Below, one piece after another: positions 1 to 9,651 of a DNA stretch of 37,440 bases. Positions within the stretch are counted from its first letter, which is position 1, and the number at the start of each line of letters is the position of its first letter. This stretch comes from Bondarzewia mesenterica (lineage: Eukaryota; Basidiomycota; Agaricomycetes; Russulales; Bondarzewiaceae), in the NCBI GenBank assembly GCA_004802705.1, contig SGPL01000342.1:1-37440 (forward strand), read 5' to 3'. Both the position numbers and the translations under genes were made by a program. The notes beneath the pieces were generated by a model, which was not told the DNA's origin, ran no database searches, and saw only the letters and a program-made list of their open reading frames with translations.

Positions 1-1475
1 AGCGCCCACCATACCACAATCCCTCCTAACGCGCCAGCCATGAACTGCGCAGGCAATGCCGGGTTCATCCTGTTGGCCTCGTGCCAGACCTTCTCCATCT
101 CCTCTTCGATGACCGTCGGGTCGACGCCCCAGCGCAGGCGGCCGATGCGTGCGACGAACGTACCGGGCAACGTCCTCTGCCGGTCTTCCAAGAATTTGAT
201 CATGGTCTCTTCGTGGTCGCAGATGACGATCCAGTGCTCTCCAGGTTCGCCGCCGACAATGCTCGCGAAGAGGCCGGCCTCGCGCGCGCCTTCGAGCGCG
301 AGCCGCATGTCCTCGGAACGCGTCTTGAAGAGGCAACAGATGGACGAACTGGTGTGGCTGCGGGTGCGGAAGACGCGCTCTAGGTACCGCCACGGTTTCT
401 CGCTTGCTTCCATCTCGGGCGTGACGAGGCTCGTGCGCGTTTCCATCGTAGAAGTCGAGGTGGGGACGGGGGAGAAGGGCTCTGGACCGTGTTTGGCGAT
501 GGGAGCCGTGTCGGAGGGTCCGCGGGACTGTGCGGGAACAGCGTGGCTGGTCGGATGGAGGGATCGCTGCTCTGCAGTGACGGCAGTAGACGATGAGCCG
601 ACAACGAAGTGGTCGGACTCCGTGGTCGCCTCGCGCTCCAAGTCGCCGAAACTGATTCGCCGACGCTTGTTATGCAAGGACGAGCCCGTAGCATAGTTTC
701 TCGGAGAACTGACGAGGTTACTGGTGAGTGAGGGTTCGATGCTCTCCTTGGCGGGCACAGCTTTGCCCTTGCCCTTGTCCTTCGCTGACGGAGGTTCATG
801 ACCTTCAACGAATGAGCCACGGATCCTGGACTCCACGTCGGGCGTCGACGCGCGTGATAGCGAGTTGCGCGCAGTACACCACGACTGATTGTCAGCGCCA
901 GAATCGTCTTCGTCTTCGCAGAGCTCTTGACCCTCGTCCGTGACATCTTCGTCTTCTTCCTCGCCCACGACATACGAGCCGTCGCAATCGGTTTCAATGT
1001 ACTCGCCAGGAATAACCTTAGGCTTTCTGACTTTCACCCAGTCGCTGTCGGCACTGAACCCGCACGGGTCCGGTGGTAATGGAGATGGCGGGGTTACAAG
1101 GTCCAAAAGTTCGGCAAGCCTCCATTTCTCCATCTTCTGCAGATTGCTCACGGAAAGCCGAGTTTGCTCTCCGTCCGCCAGATCAATGGTATCTTCGATC
1201 CGTCGTTTCCTCGAGGGAATCCAAAGCGGCTCGTCGAACTCGTCAGGGACGAGCAACAGAGGGTCAGGAGAGTCCGACTCTGATCCGGACTGTCCACTGA
1301 CGACTCGGTGCGGTGTCGTGGGCGGTGTCGGCGGTTTCAACGGTTTGCGTCGTCGTCCCGCAGGGGGTCTAGGCTCAGGACAAACCACTCGCCCATCTGC
1401 CTTCTTGTGCCCAGCCATGAAGTTGCTACATTTGTGGCAAGTCGGTTTCTTTCGCGTTGAGGGTGAAGAAAGCAT
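1..1475 (-). CDS. Uncharacterised Cys-rich, acidic protein with C-terminal hydrophobic segment (3' end outside window)
   Basis: This open frame is uninterrupted on the minus strand from an ATG at 1475 to the left edge, about 491 codons, with no stop inside the window. The N-terminus (residues about 8-36) holds a motif KKPTCHKCSNFMAGHKKADG followed by a Cys-Pro. Two close CxxC cysteines, a histidine and a later Cys could bind zinc. I have an impression of similar starts in other mushroom proteins but know no assigned function. The middle is low-complexity and rich in Asp, Glu, Ser and Pro, with a basic RKRR patch near residue 95 and a KDKGKGK patch that could act as nuclear signals. The last ~120 visible residues look folded (segments EKPWRYLERVF, GEHWIVICDHEE). 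The frame reaches the edge in a hydrophobic stretch, FMAGALGGIVVWWA, possibly a membrane anchor. It sits on the flank of the HD locus where mushrooms often have the beta-flanking gene, but it does not resemble that protein as I know it. The coding call is firm; the function is unknown. Confidence 0.75.
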   Translation of the reverse strand, partial: MLSSPSTRKKPTCHKCSNFMAGHKKADGRVVCPEPRPPAGRRRKPLKPPTPPTTPHRVVSGQSGSESDSPDPLLLVPDEFDEPLWIPSRKRRIEDTIDLADGEQTRLSVSNLQKMEKWRLAELLDLVTPPSPLPPDPCGFSADSDWVKVRKPKVIPGEYIETDCDGSYVVGEEEDEDVTDEGQELCEDEDDSGADNQSWCTARNSLSRASTPDVESRIRGSFVEGHEPPSAKDKGKGKAVPAKESIEPSLTSNLVSSPRNYATGSSLHNKRRRISFGDLEREATTESDHFVVGSSSTAVTAEQRSLHPTSHAVPAQSRGPSDTAPIAKHGPEPFSPVPTSTSTMETRTSLVTPEMEASEKPWRYLERVFRTRSHTSSSICCLFKTRSEDMRLALEGAREAGLFASIVGGEPGEHWIVICDHEETMIKFLEDRQRTLPGTFVARIGRLRWGVDPTVIEEEMEKVWHEANRMNPALPAQFMAGALGGIVVWWA

Positions 1476-2232
1476 GAAGATCTGGAATTCGCGCTTTGCA
1501 AGGGTCAGCATCACTATATCACTCGGCGAGGTGAAAAAAGAGGACATACGGATCTTGGGGTCGCCGCGAGTTAAAGACAAGGCTGCGCAAAGACAGCATC
1601 TTTATAGCATGTAGACCTTGTGTTTCATGCATCGTAGGATAATAATACTTACTGTTTCGGGAACAACATGGACCTACTACTCAATGACCAGTACTCAATA
1701 GCGTGGGGGAGCCAAGTTGGCATTCGATTCTGCCAATAAACGGAAACAAGGTCAAATACAAGGTTTACCGAAGGACTGCAGCGAAGTTGACGACCGTATC
1801 CAGATGGCACAGCGTTATGGCACTGATGGCACAGCGATCTATGTGCAACGGTGAATTACAGTACAAGAAAGAAAAGACAACGTTGGACGAGTTTGTAGAC
1901 TCGGAAACGTTGTGGTCTAAAAACGGAAATCTAGAGAACCGACTGCTTAGTTACCTTGCTTGCAAGGTCCCTCCACTCCCAAAATTGTGGCGTGCTTACC
2001 TAAAACGTGGCCGATCGTCCACACGTACAAACAACCGTCCGATGACGAGTTGCCGTCCGTCAGTGCGATCATCCGCTGTTCGAATAATAATGATACACTG
2101 TCATTCTCGCATTCTGACTGCTGGTCAATGATTGCATGCACACCTAGCGATGCTGATACCCCGCGCGAGCGCTGACTTTATGACGCACTACGCGCTCTGA
2201 CAGCTGGTGAGACTACATCGGTGTCCGACTGC
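1476..2232. other. Intergenic stretch, no supported gene
   Basis: This is the upstream region of the leftward gene at 1-1475 and the lead-in to the SAC3 relic. Short open frames exist on both strands, for example about 1703-2131 (+), but none has recognisable motifs, plausible splice structure or compositional support. Part of it (about 1950-2230) could be further decayed upstream sequence of the SAC3 relic, but I cannot align it. Confidence 0.5.
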
Positions 2233-3110
2233 GCGGTGGATGTTCCGTCTCGAAAAGCGCGTGAAGTGGAGAGAAAGAACGCGATAGCCGAAGGAAAGAT
2301 GGACGACCGCCTAGTACCGAAACGGCTTGACGAGGCCATCACTATGGTTGGGACGTGCATGGACATGCACCCACGATTCGAACGTTATAGACGAGAACCG
2401 GCAAATAACCTGTTCGAATGGGAACTTGTGCGTATTCTCAATTTACATTCTCCTTCTCCTTGAAATCTGCACTGATGGTGTGAAGATCCCCGGTAGGAGA
2501 CGCGTAGATCATGAGCGCGCTGTCAAGATGTACAGCGCGCGGCTGGAGACAAAACATTGCCTTCCGACTTGCGCCCGCCTCCTGTCCTCAAGGTATGTTC
2601 ACTATCCATGTTTGCATGCATGCCTTTGCTCACTCAATCTGGTTAAACAGAGAACACTGGACTACCTTTTTCATGATCTACTTTGATCTACTTCCTAGGG
2701 AAGGGTTTTCTCCCACTTTCAACTTTATCCGCGATCGCTCTCGTTCCATGAGGAATGATTTCACGATGCAGCATGAGACGGGAAGTTTGGCGATTGAGTG
2801 CCATGAGTGCTGCGCGCGCTTTCACATACTTGCATTACAGTTTGAACGTGGTCGTGCTGGCTTTTCTCTCACATTAGAGGAGCAACAGCTCATGAATAGT
2901 GAGTTTGGTTGTCCTAGTTTTGAGGTCAATAATCTCACCCGTCCTAGCCCTTCAAAGTTTAAAGGAGTTTTATGAAGATCAACATGGCCAACGAATCTCC
3001 GAACGAGCTCGAGATGCGAATTCACCACCGGCTCATCCACATCCGAGACTAACACAAATGACACGATGACATTCCTGAATGGGTCAAGTCATGGTTTTTC
3101 TTGTGGTGTG
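2233..3110 (+). pseudogene. SAC3: SAC3/GANP mRNA-export factor relic (broken)
   Basis: Pieces of the conserved SAC3/GANP core appear in order on the plus strand: KMDDRLVPKRLDEAITMVG and TCMDMHPRFERYRREP (about 2299-2403), NNLFEWE, VDHERAVKMY (about 2504-2534), then TLPSDLRPPPVLK in another frame (about 2553-2591), TLDYLFHDLL (about 2655-2684), PREGFSPTFNFIRDRSR, NDFTMQHETGSLAIECH and SPNELEMRIHHRLIHIRD (about 2997-3049). Intact SAC3 scaffolds the nuclear-pore TREX-2 complex in mRNA export. Lesions: a 1-bp loss near 2535 shifts frame; a perfect 10-bp tandem duplication (2674-2693) shifts frame again and creates a TGA; in-frame TAA (3050-3052) and TGA (3059-3061) follow. The first Cys of the usual CMDMCP motif is kept, but the second is His. 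Intron-like segments with GT/AG ends remain (about 2428-2483, 2592-2650, 2899-2953), so this is a DNA-level copy or remnant, not a retrocopy. Homology stops near 3105. An intact SAC3 should exist elsewhere in the genome. Confidence 0.85.
2674..2693 (+). repeat. 10-bp perfect tandem duplication inside the SAC3 relic
   Basis: The unit TGATCTACTT occurs twice back to back. One copy fits the SAC3 frame (HDLLPREG); the second copy shifts the frame and introduces a TGA. This is a direct, visible inactivating lesion. Confidence 0.9.
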
Positions 3111-3704
3111 CATACTCAAACATTTATTTGTGTCGGATACCATTGAGGATATGGAGAACATTTGGGGTGGGCTGGAGATCCCACAGATCATCGACGGGGT
3201 CTCGACGCCTGTCGCATACACCCCTGGAACTTATGGCTCTTCTGTACTGGTGGTAAAAAGTTCACGGGAACCACTTCGCAAAGGATCTCAGCTGAAACCG
3301 TGCGTGACAGATTGGCTCACCAGCAACTTCGGGGAGTGGGTGTGTTGGAAGACACCATCGCCAGCTGTCGGCTCGTTACACATTACTTACAATGCTAGCG
3401 ATGAACCCCTGCTTACAATAAAATGTACCCATCTGATTGGTGTAGTGCTCGACACCACCTGCGTGTCATCTGATGAACTCCACGCAAGCAAGGTCTGCAC
3501 CGACGCAGTCGGAGCTTCCCCAAGTGATGTTTTGATACCAATCAGATAAGCCACGGCTCCTGCATGCTCGCTGAGTTGTATACAAACTCCGAAGCATTGT
3601 TCGCCTGATTAGTATAGAATCGCACGCTGCAGTGTAATGCTACCACCTTGGTCGTGATTCGTGAACCAACTGCCTTACTTCCTACAGGTATCCTTCAACA
3701 TTCT
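3111..3704. other. Stretch between SAC3 relic and HD1a; includes HD1a upstream region
   Basis: Open frames cover much of this stretch (3079-3549 in one frame, 3162-3398 in another), but neither shows a motif I recognise with confidence. The second contains RISAETVRDRL, vaguely like the helix-turn-helix of Tc1/mariner transposases, which is too weak to call. The last ~100 bp should hold the HD1a promoter or 5' leader. No divergent HD2 gene is visible here, although it would be the usual neighbour. Confidence 0.4.
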
Positions 3705-5893
3705 ATGGACGAATCATCTATACGAAAACGACTCCATCTCGTCGAAGGTGAACTGATTTCTGGCCTAATTCGTGGTCCAAGCACATTATGTGCTTTCAAT
3801 GATGCTTGGTCTGTGTTACATCGGGACGTCGAGCGGGCGGTGCGGAAGAGGCTCTTGAGCGATCGGACACTTTCTTTGGTGAAGGTTGTCTCCGCCAGAG
3901 TAAGGATCATTATAGATGCATTTATTCGCAACGAACTGGAATCCGACACGCTTCTTGATGATTTGGTCGACATGTTCGACAAGGCGTTGACGGGATTTGG
4001 GTTGTGCGACTCACAACAACTGAGTTCGCTGCCCCCTCATGAACAGAAATACCAGGACTTGTGGCATGAGTGATTTTTTTCTCTGCTTACTCGACCACCT
4101 GGAAATTTTGCTGACCCCTCGCTACTCCCATCGTTAGGGCCAATCTTGACGACGATGTACCCACCCCCGTATCGACCTCTACAGCAGCGTATTGGTGGCT
4201 CGTGGACAATTTGAAAGACCCATACCCATCTTCAGATATCAAGTCTCGCCTCGCGCATGCCTGCAATGTCTCTATCAAAGACCTTGAGATCTGGTTCTCA
4301 CAAGTCAGGCAAGAGATTGGTTGGACAACGCTCTTTCGAGAAACCTTCTCCTGTTCACGTCGGGATACTCTCCATGCAGCGCACCTTGCCTACGTTGACC
4401 ATCCTCAGAATTATCTTTCTGCGACCATCAAACATGCATTCTCTGTAGTAAAGGCTAACTTGGAACATCTCCCACTTGGCAGTCGCAGTCCCCGCAGGGG
4501 GCGCTGTGTTGGATACGAGCACATCACCGATGGAGAACCAAGCAGTAGGTGGCTTCCCACTAGGCGAGGAGATCAAGAGGGAGGTATATGAGTTGCGGGA
4601 CAATGGCCCATTTACCGTGATCGACCCATCTTCTCCGTCTCCAACAGCAGCTCTATCAGATCATAGTATCGAAGACGAGGAGGAGGATACAACCCCCCCT
4701 CCCCCTGTTGCTGGTCGTAAACGTCGCATCCAAACATCAACATCCGAGCCTCCAGATCAGTTGGATGATACTGCCGACCGGCCAATTAAGCGTTCGAGGT
4801 TTGCCTTACATTTTTTTTGATCGGTTTTTACCAGGCTCAACCTGTAATTACAGACGAGGTAGTTTTCCTGCGCAAACATACTCACCAGCTCTGTCGCAAC
4901 CTCTTGTTGCCTCACCTTCATCATCATCGGGACTTTCACTTGCCCTCCCTCTTTCTCTACCACAACCTTATCCAGTATCCATCTCTTTTCCATTGGATAA
5001 TGCTGTTTGGGCGGCCAACGCGCCGCCAGGAGATATATCACTTACATCGCGCAAGCGGCGGTTATCAGATATTGGTGCTTCTGAGGCTCCCAAGTGCCCT
5101 CGCGGTCTCTTACGAGGACCTCGTGCGCACACGGTATCCGATCCCTTACCCTCTGGGGGCGTTAACAACGTCTGCGACTCTTTTTNAATAGTTGGACTGG
5201 GTTCTTATTTTCCACTCCGAAGCCTGTTTCTGTCGATGATTTGATCCCACCAGCCTCCCCTGTCAGTATCGATGTCTCTGAAGGTCTTTCTCTACAATTG
5301 GATGAGACATCCCTCGGAGTGCTGCCGCCAATATTATCCGAACCTCAAGCGCAAAGTAAGCCAATCGATTTCACGTTGCTCAAGTATGTACTGACAGGGA
5401 CCAATGCGCAGCCTCATCCAATAGAATACAGACTTCGATCGACGAAATTGGAGCTCTCACCAACTCAAGTTCAAGTTCACCGATCGCAGAGCCGAATGCT
5501 TTAGTGCATGCACCATCCTTTCCCACTGTTCCGACAATACCTTCACTGCCTGCGATAACGTCTGCGACTTTTCCTGCGTCCGACTATGCGGTTCTCGAGT
5601 GGGCATCACAATTTCAAGCCTCGCTACCAGGCATCGGATCCACCACAGACTTGGGTCAGTTGAACAATGTGCTTACGGGACCGAGTGACACATGGATCCC
5701 GAGCTATATTGCTCCTTATTCTCTTCTCGACGATCTTTTGGGCTCCGCTGAGTCCTCCCAGTCCAACCCCTTCATCACAGACCTGTCGTGGCCAGTAAAC
5801 ATGGATACGGATCGTGAAACATTTGAGTTTGATGTTGGGCACGCCAACGATGATCACCTGCAGGCGTGGACCACTTTCGCGGCCGTCGACTAG
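3705..5893 (+). CDS. HD1-class mating-type homeodomain transcription factor (HD1a), frame disrupted
   Basis: HD1 proteins pair with a non-self HD2 partner to switch on dikaryotic development. The chosen ATG at 3705 opens MDESSIRKRLHLVEGEL, a typical HD1 N-terminus. Exon 1 (3705-4069) encodes the ~120-residue N-terminal recognition domain. Exon 2 (from 4138) holds the homeodomain (about residues 138-184): PYPSSDIK, then recognition helix WFSQVRQEIGW, then the HD1-typical WTTLFRETFS and AAHLAYV. Position 51 of the helix, normally Asn, is Gln. A basic NLS-like RPIKRSR precedes an intron (about 4799-4852). Reading frame breaks: after LEHLPLG (about 4480-4500) the downstream protein continues in the next frame, implying one extra base; near 5181-5215 the frame shifts again around an N at 5186. 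The last exon (from about 5417, acceptor GCGCAG) runs cleanly to TAG 5891-5893 and ends LQAWTTFAAVD. Alignment with HD1b is clear over the whole length. The breaks could be sequencing errors or real decay. Confidence 0.85.
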
Positions 5894-6619
5894 TATGCGG
5901 CACGTACGATCTCCTTCATTTCATTGCATCAACTTGAGAGATTTTCACATCGCAGAATCCGCATCTTCCTTTACCTAGTATTTTTGGGTTGTAATATTTC
6001 TTGCCTTGTCATAAGCTTTCTATCACTTTTCCCGCTATCCTCTGCTACTTATCACATCTGTTGCACTATCTCAATCACTTCCGTCTTCGGATTGTTTTCT
6101 CTACGTGTCTTATTGATCCAGCCCTACTATAATATAGTATACCAACATTGCTCATCACTATCTCGCTCTGCCTCTCTTAGAATCTGTATCTATCTATGCT
6201 ATGCAACCGTGCGATATTTTAATTGTAGTTCTTTCCTGCTAAAATACATATCGAACTTCGCCAACTTGGAACGTTCGGCAATATGCCAAGCTAGTGCTTT
6301 GTAAGCAGTGGTCGTCCTTCCGCGAGCGTGTCATCGCTTGACAGGCCTCTCATATCTCGATCATCCGGTCAATGCGCGCCAGGCTCCAGTGAGCGCTGCT
6401 AGTATACGTAGGCTTTTGCATCCTCAGAAATTTTAGACGAACTCATGCTCTTTCCCTGCCAGTCGACCACCAGATCTGCATGCACTCGCCGATTCAGTGC
6501 GAGTTCTTGGCAAACCGCTTGCGCGACACTCGGAACGACGCGCAGGCGTAGCAGTGTAACCAATCAGCTTTAACTTTCAGGTGGTATGTATCTGCCAGGA
6601 CTCTGATACGCCTTCGACG
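5894..6619. other. Intergenic, AT- and pyrimidine-rich; HD1a 3' region
   Basis: This is the downstream region of HD1a, rich in CT/TTT tracts, as expected for a 3' UTR and terminator. No coding pattern, RNA gene or repeat could be supported. By the tandem-duplication model it corresponds to the stretch 9058-9651 between HD1b and MIP, but I see no extended nucleotide similarity between the two. Confidence 0.4.
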
Positions 6620-7000
6620 TCTAGATCATGATCAAATTTACGCGTCGTGTACTGTTGCATATACTCCGTGCGCCGGCCATAAAATCGATGAGTTGTACTC
6701 CATCGCTACTGGCGCGGAGTAGTTCTGGTCGAGCTCGGCGAGAAAAAATTAGCCATCCGTGTTGGTCTTATGACATTGGTCCTCGTTTGACGTTCCCGAC
6801 TGGAGCGATGCGGAGTCGGCTGAAAAAGGAATGTGGGAGAGTTGAGGGAAAGTCCCCGGTGCTCAACGCGTTCTGATACTCTGTCCTTCTGATCCTGACT
6901 GCCTGAGAATTCCGGTGAGCTTTGGTACACATAACGCGAAAATTTGCAGAGCTTACCACACCAAGTTGCCATGTACCGGCGAAAACGTAGGATGGGCAGG
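6620..7000 (-). pseudogene. Mitochondrial intermediate peptidase (MIP) fragment, relic
   Basis: The sequence aligns with part of the intact MIP gene at about 9990-10340, in the same orientation relative to the adjacent HD1. Shared landmarks include TCGCTACTGGCG (6699-6710 versus 10031-10042), the GGTCCTCGT block (6778 versus 10108), the GTTCTGATACT block (6870 versus 10253) and the CCGATGAGC/CCGGTGAGC block. The minus-strand translation still reads AHRN then RRTEYQN, matching intron-3-derived AHRN and GRTEYQN of MIP exon 4. A gap of about 45 bp lies between the first blocks and GTTCTGATACT. Neither the HExxH zinc site nor the rest of the enzyme is present. Because intron-derived sequence is included, this is a genomic duplicate, not a cDNA copy. 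It sits between HD1a and HD1b exactly where a MIP gene would lie if an HD1-MIP block had been duplicated. Confidence 0.85.
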
Positions 7001-7049
7001 GGACAGCCAGTCCGGGGCCATCTCATGTTGATAGTGATCGATTGCCATC

Positions 7050-7062
7050 GCTGCCTATAAGT
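7050..7062 (+). promoter_or_regulatory. Possible TATA-like element upstream of HD1b
   Basis: A CCTATAAGT motif lies about 136 bp before the HD1b ATG at 7196, followed by CT-rich sequence, which is a plausible core promoter layout for fungi. It is supported only by motif and position. Confidence 0.3.
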
Positions 7063-7195
7063 ACAGTCACCTTCCTATGGCAGGCTAAGTACCGATTTCA
7101 AGCTCTTCGAAGTTGAAGTTGGACCATCACCTCTATCTTTTGACGCACGCAACTGCAGAGCGCTCTCATCTTGTGTCAACTTGAGAATAAATATT

Positions 7196-9057
7196 ATGGC
7201 AACAGCATTTTACGAAAATGCCTTGCATGGGGAACTGATTCAGGACGAACTCGTGGAGGAGCTTGATGGGACTCTCACTCGCTTTTGTCTGTCGGATCTG
7301 TCGGAGTACCCTTTGGCGTCAACGCCAGCCGATGAACAGGATATCACGAACCCGAGGCAAGTTTTTCTGTATTTTCAATTTTGAATGATTGCGTCTTAAG
7401 TATTTCTATCTTTTTTTTCAGCCCTGCTGGCCCCACGGCAGCGTATACTTGGTTTCTGGACAATCTTTATAATCCTTACCCATCACGAAATGTCAAAGCC
7501 TATCTTGCTCTGAGCTCTGGCGTTTCTGTCAAGTCTGTTGAAGCCTGGTTTATCAAAATTAGGTGGGAGATAGGCTGGACGACCCTTTCTCGAGGTTCAT
7601 TCTCAGATTCTCGTGCGGCCATGCTTCATGCTGCACAACTCGCTTATGTCCATGATGATTCCGAAAAGTCCCTCTCCAAGAGAGATCGGTTTGCGTTCGC
7701 CGTTGTGCGGGAAAACTTGGAACGCCTTCCACCTTCTAACAGAATTTTGCGCCAGTGCCCCCAGCCTGGTATCTCCGACGCTGCGTCAGCGCCGCATACT
7801 ATGGACCATGGTACAAGTTATGGAACTGGGGTCGCGGCGATCAAAGGCAGAGCAGAGCGATCGCTAACGAACGGCATCGCAGAGCCATCCACAGGTTCTG
7901 ACCCTTCCGTCTTTCCACACTTGGCTGTTTGCGCGTCACTCGACTGGATGTCTGCAGCGCCTACGGACGATGAACTTGAAGAGGAGGATACAACGCCCAC
8001 CTCTTCTGTGGCTGCCTTCAAACATCGTACTGATGACACGTTTGCGCCTGGATCACCTTTCGGACAATCGATTGATAATACGCTGCCTCGACCGATCAAG
8101 CGTTTGAGGTGTGTGTGTCGATTATGTGCGCCGGCATTGTTTTGATCGAGGACGTTCTTGATTTAGACGTGATAGCATCCCCTCGTCGGAAACGCAACTT
8201 CGTCTGTCCGTCCCGCGGCGTCCTAGCGCCCTACTATCGTCAGTGTCAGGGCTTCCGATCGAATTTCCTGCCGACCCATCGAGTTCGATCCCTACTATGT
8301 CTGAATTTGCAGGCGATGGTATGGCTGATGCCTCTACAACCTTAGCCCCAATCAAACCGCACAAGGGGTGCTTTTCAGACCCTTGTGCTCCCCGGGAACC
8401 CAAGTGTCCTCACGGACTGCTTCAATGCGCTCGTCCACATGCCGTATCGAATCATTTATCCGCGGGAACCGTGGAATACGACATCAACTCGTTCATGACG
8501 GATGACTGGGTTGAGCTCTTCTCCATCGCAAAGCCTGTTTCCAGTGATGACTTTGTCCCGCTGGCCACCGCTCCTGTTGATGCTGATATTCTGAGAGACG
8601 CATCTTTTCCAGATCCTGAATTTGACGATTCTTTCGGACTGTTACCATCAATCGGAATGGAACATCAAAGTCAAAGCCAACGTAAGCCAATCCATTCTGC
8701 AAGCCGCACGCGTACACTGATAGGCACTCGTTAGCGGCTTCGACTGAGATGCAGAACACCGAGGACCAGGCCCTGGCTGTTTCTCATTTAGACCTTTTGT
8801 CCTCGCTCCCTGCCGTGGAGCCGAACTTTGCAGTGCCTGCTCCCGCTTCCCTGCCTGCGAGTGCTCTCGCGTACGAGAATACGTTCTCAAGTTTTCTGCA
8901 GTCGCAAGCGGAGTCGTCAGAACCTTCATCTGCTATCGATTGGGATGAATTCGACATAATCACCAAGCTTTGCAGTCCAGAAGTAAATATCGCGTCGACC
9001 CCTGACCCCGATGCGGTATTTCCGTCCCTCGAAGATTTCTTGTGGGGGGCCAATTGA
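7196..9057 (+). CDS. HD1-class homeodomain protein, N-terminally truncated (HD1b)
   Basis: Four exons fit: 7196-7356, 7422-8108, 8167-8681, 8735-9057, giving 561 residues. The first intron uses a GC donor (AG|GCAAGT). Residues about 60-106 form the HD1 homeodomain: PYPSRNVK, then WFIKIRWEIGW and WTTLSRGSFS, then AAQLAYV. Helix-3 position 51 is Lys instead of Asn. NLS-like RPIKRLR precedes intron 2. Downstream blocks PKCPHGLL, KPVSSDDF and an acidic C-terminus match HD1a (PKCPRGLL, KPVSVDDL). The first ~50 residues align with HD1a only from FIRNELESDTLLDDLV onward (here FYENALHGELIQDELV), so roughly the first 70 residues of the N-terminal dimerisation region are missing and no upstream exon is visible. 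A G6 run at 9044-9049 precedes the TGA. With one G fewer the frame would extend to TAG 9125-9127, ending TAWATLSLDAT, which resembles the HD1a tail. HD1 identity is firm; dimerisation ability is doubtful. Confidence 0.88.
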
Positions 9058-9651
9058 CGGCAGCGGCATCGGTCGTACGGATAATCCAGTGACCGCGTGG
9101 GCTACTTTATCACTGGATGCCACCTAGTTCGTTTTGCGCTGTTCGTTTCGTCGCGCTGACCGTGCTGGCATATTTCGCAGCGCCGCAATACCATATGTTC
9201 CATTAATTGATAGTATGCCTCCAGTCTGTCGCTTTCTCCACTATTCCCTGCCACCTATGGTGTATGTATGTCCCGGATTGTAGTGCTTTTTCACTAGTTT
9301 TCATTCTTCTTTGCATCTCCGTCGCTTTCATACATTAACATAAAATCTCATCGCTTTCGTCATCGCTGTCGCATTGCCGTTTGCTATGAATCGCATGCCA
9401 ATTAGCTGGAACCATGGTGTACTTTAATGTTATCCAGAATACATATCGCAAGCCACGCATTACATCCAGTATCTAAAGCAGGATAAAAACAGTGCGACAA
9501 AATATGAAATGAAGCGAGAGCCGGTCCGATGAGTGGAGGTCATGCAATATATGGATACATGGATGATCTGTGGCTAGGCTAACAACGTGCAGTGAGAATA
9601 TGCGTTAAGATAGTCGCACGACGTGCGGCTTCTACTGATAGTATGTACTGG
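9058..9651. other. Convergent intergenic region between HD1b and MIP
   Basis: This holds the 3' regions of two convergent genes. The first 70 bp (to TAG 9125-9127) are probably still HD1b coding sequence if the G6 run at 9044-9049 is an overcall. The rest shows T-rich and CT-rich tracts and no coding signal. Confidence 0.45.

Noticed and set aside
40..696. 218-codon plus-strand open frame at the left edge
   Set aside because: It lies antisense to the continuous minus-strand gene 1-1475, has no motif, and its composition is what the GC-rich opposite strand would give.
380..997. 205-codon minus-strand frame rich in Arg and Pro
   Set aside because: It overlaps the 1-1475 gene in another frame; the gene's own frame carries the Cys motif, acidic region and hydrophobic end and is longer.
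1..1475. Beta-flanking gene of the mushroom A locus
   Set aside because: Position would fit, but the protein lacks the features I associate with beta-flanking proteins (short, Gly/Ala/Ser-rich).
3162..3398. Possible Tc1/mariner transposase helix-turn-helix (RISAETVRDRL)
   Set aside because: A single short match with no DDE catalytic motif, no terminal repeats and no flanking TA duplication that I can see.
1476..3704. Divergent HD2 homeodomain gene left of HD1a
   Set aside because: No WFQNxR helix or HD2-like frame on either strand; the space is taken by the SAC3 relic.
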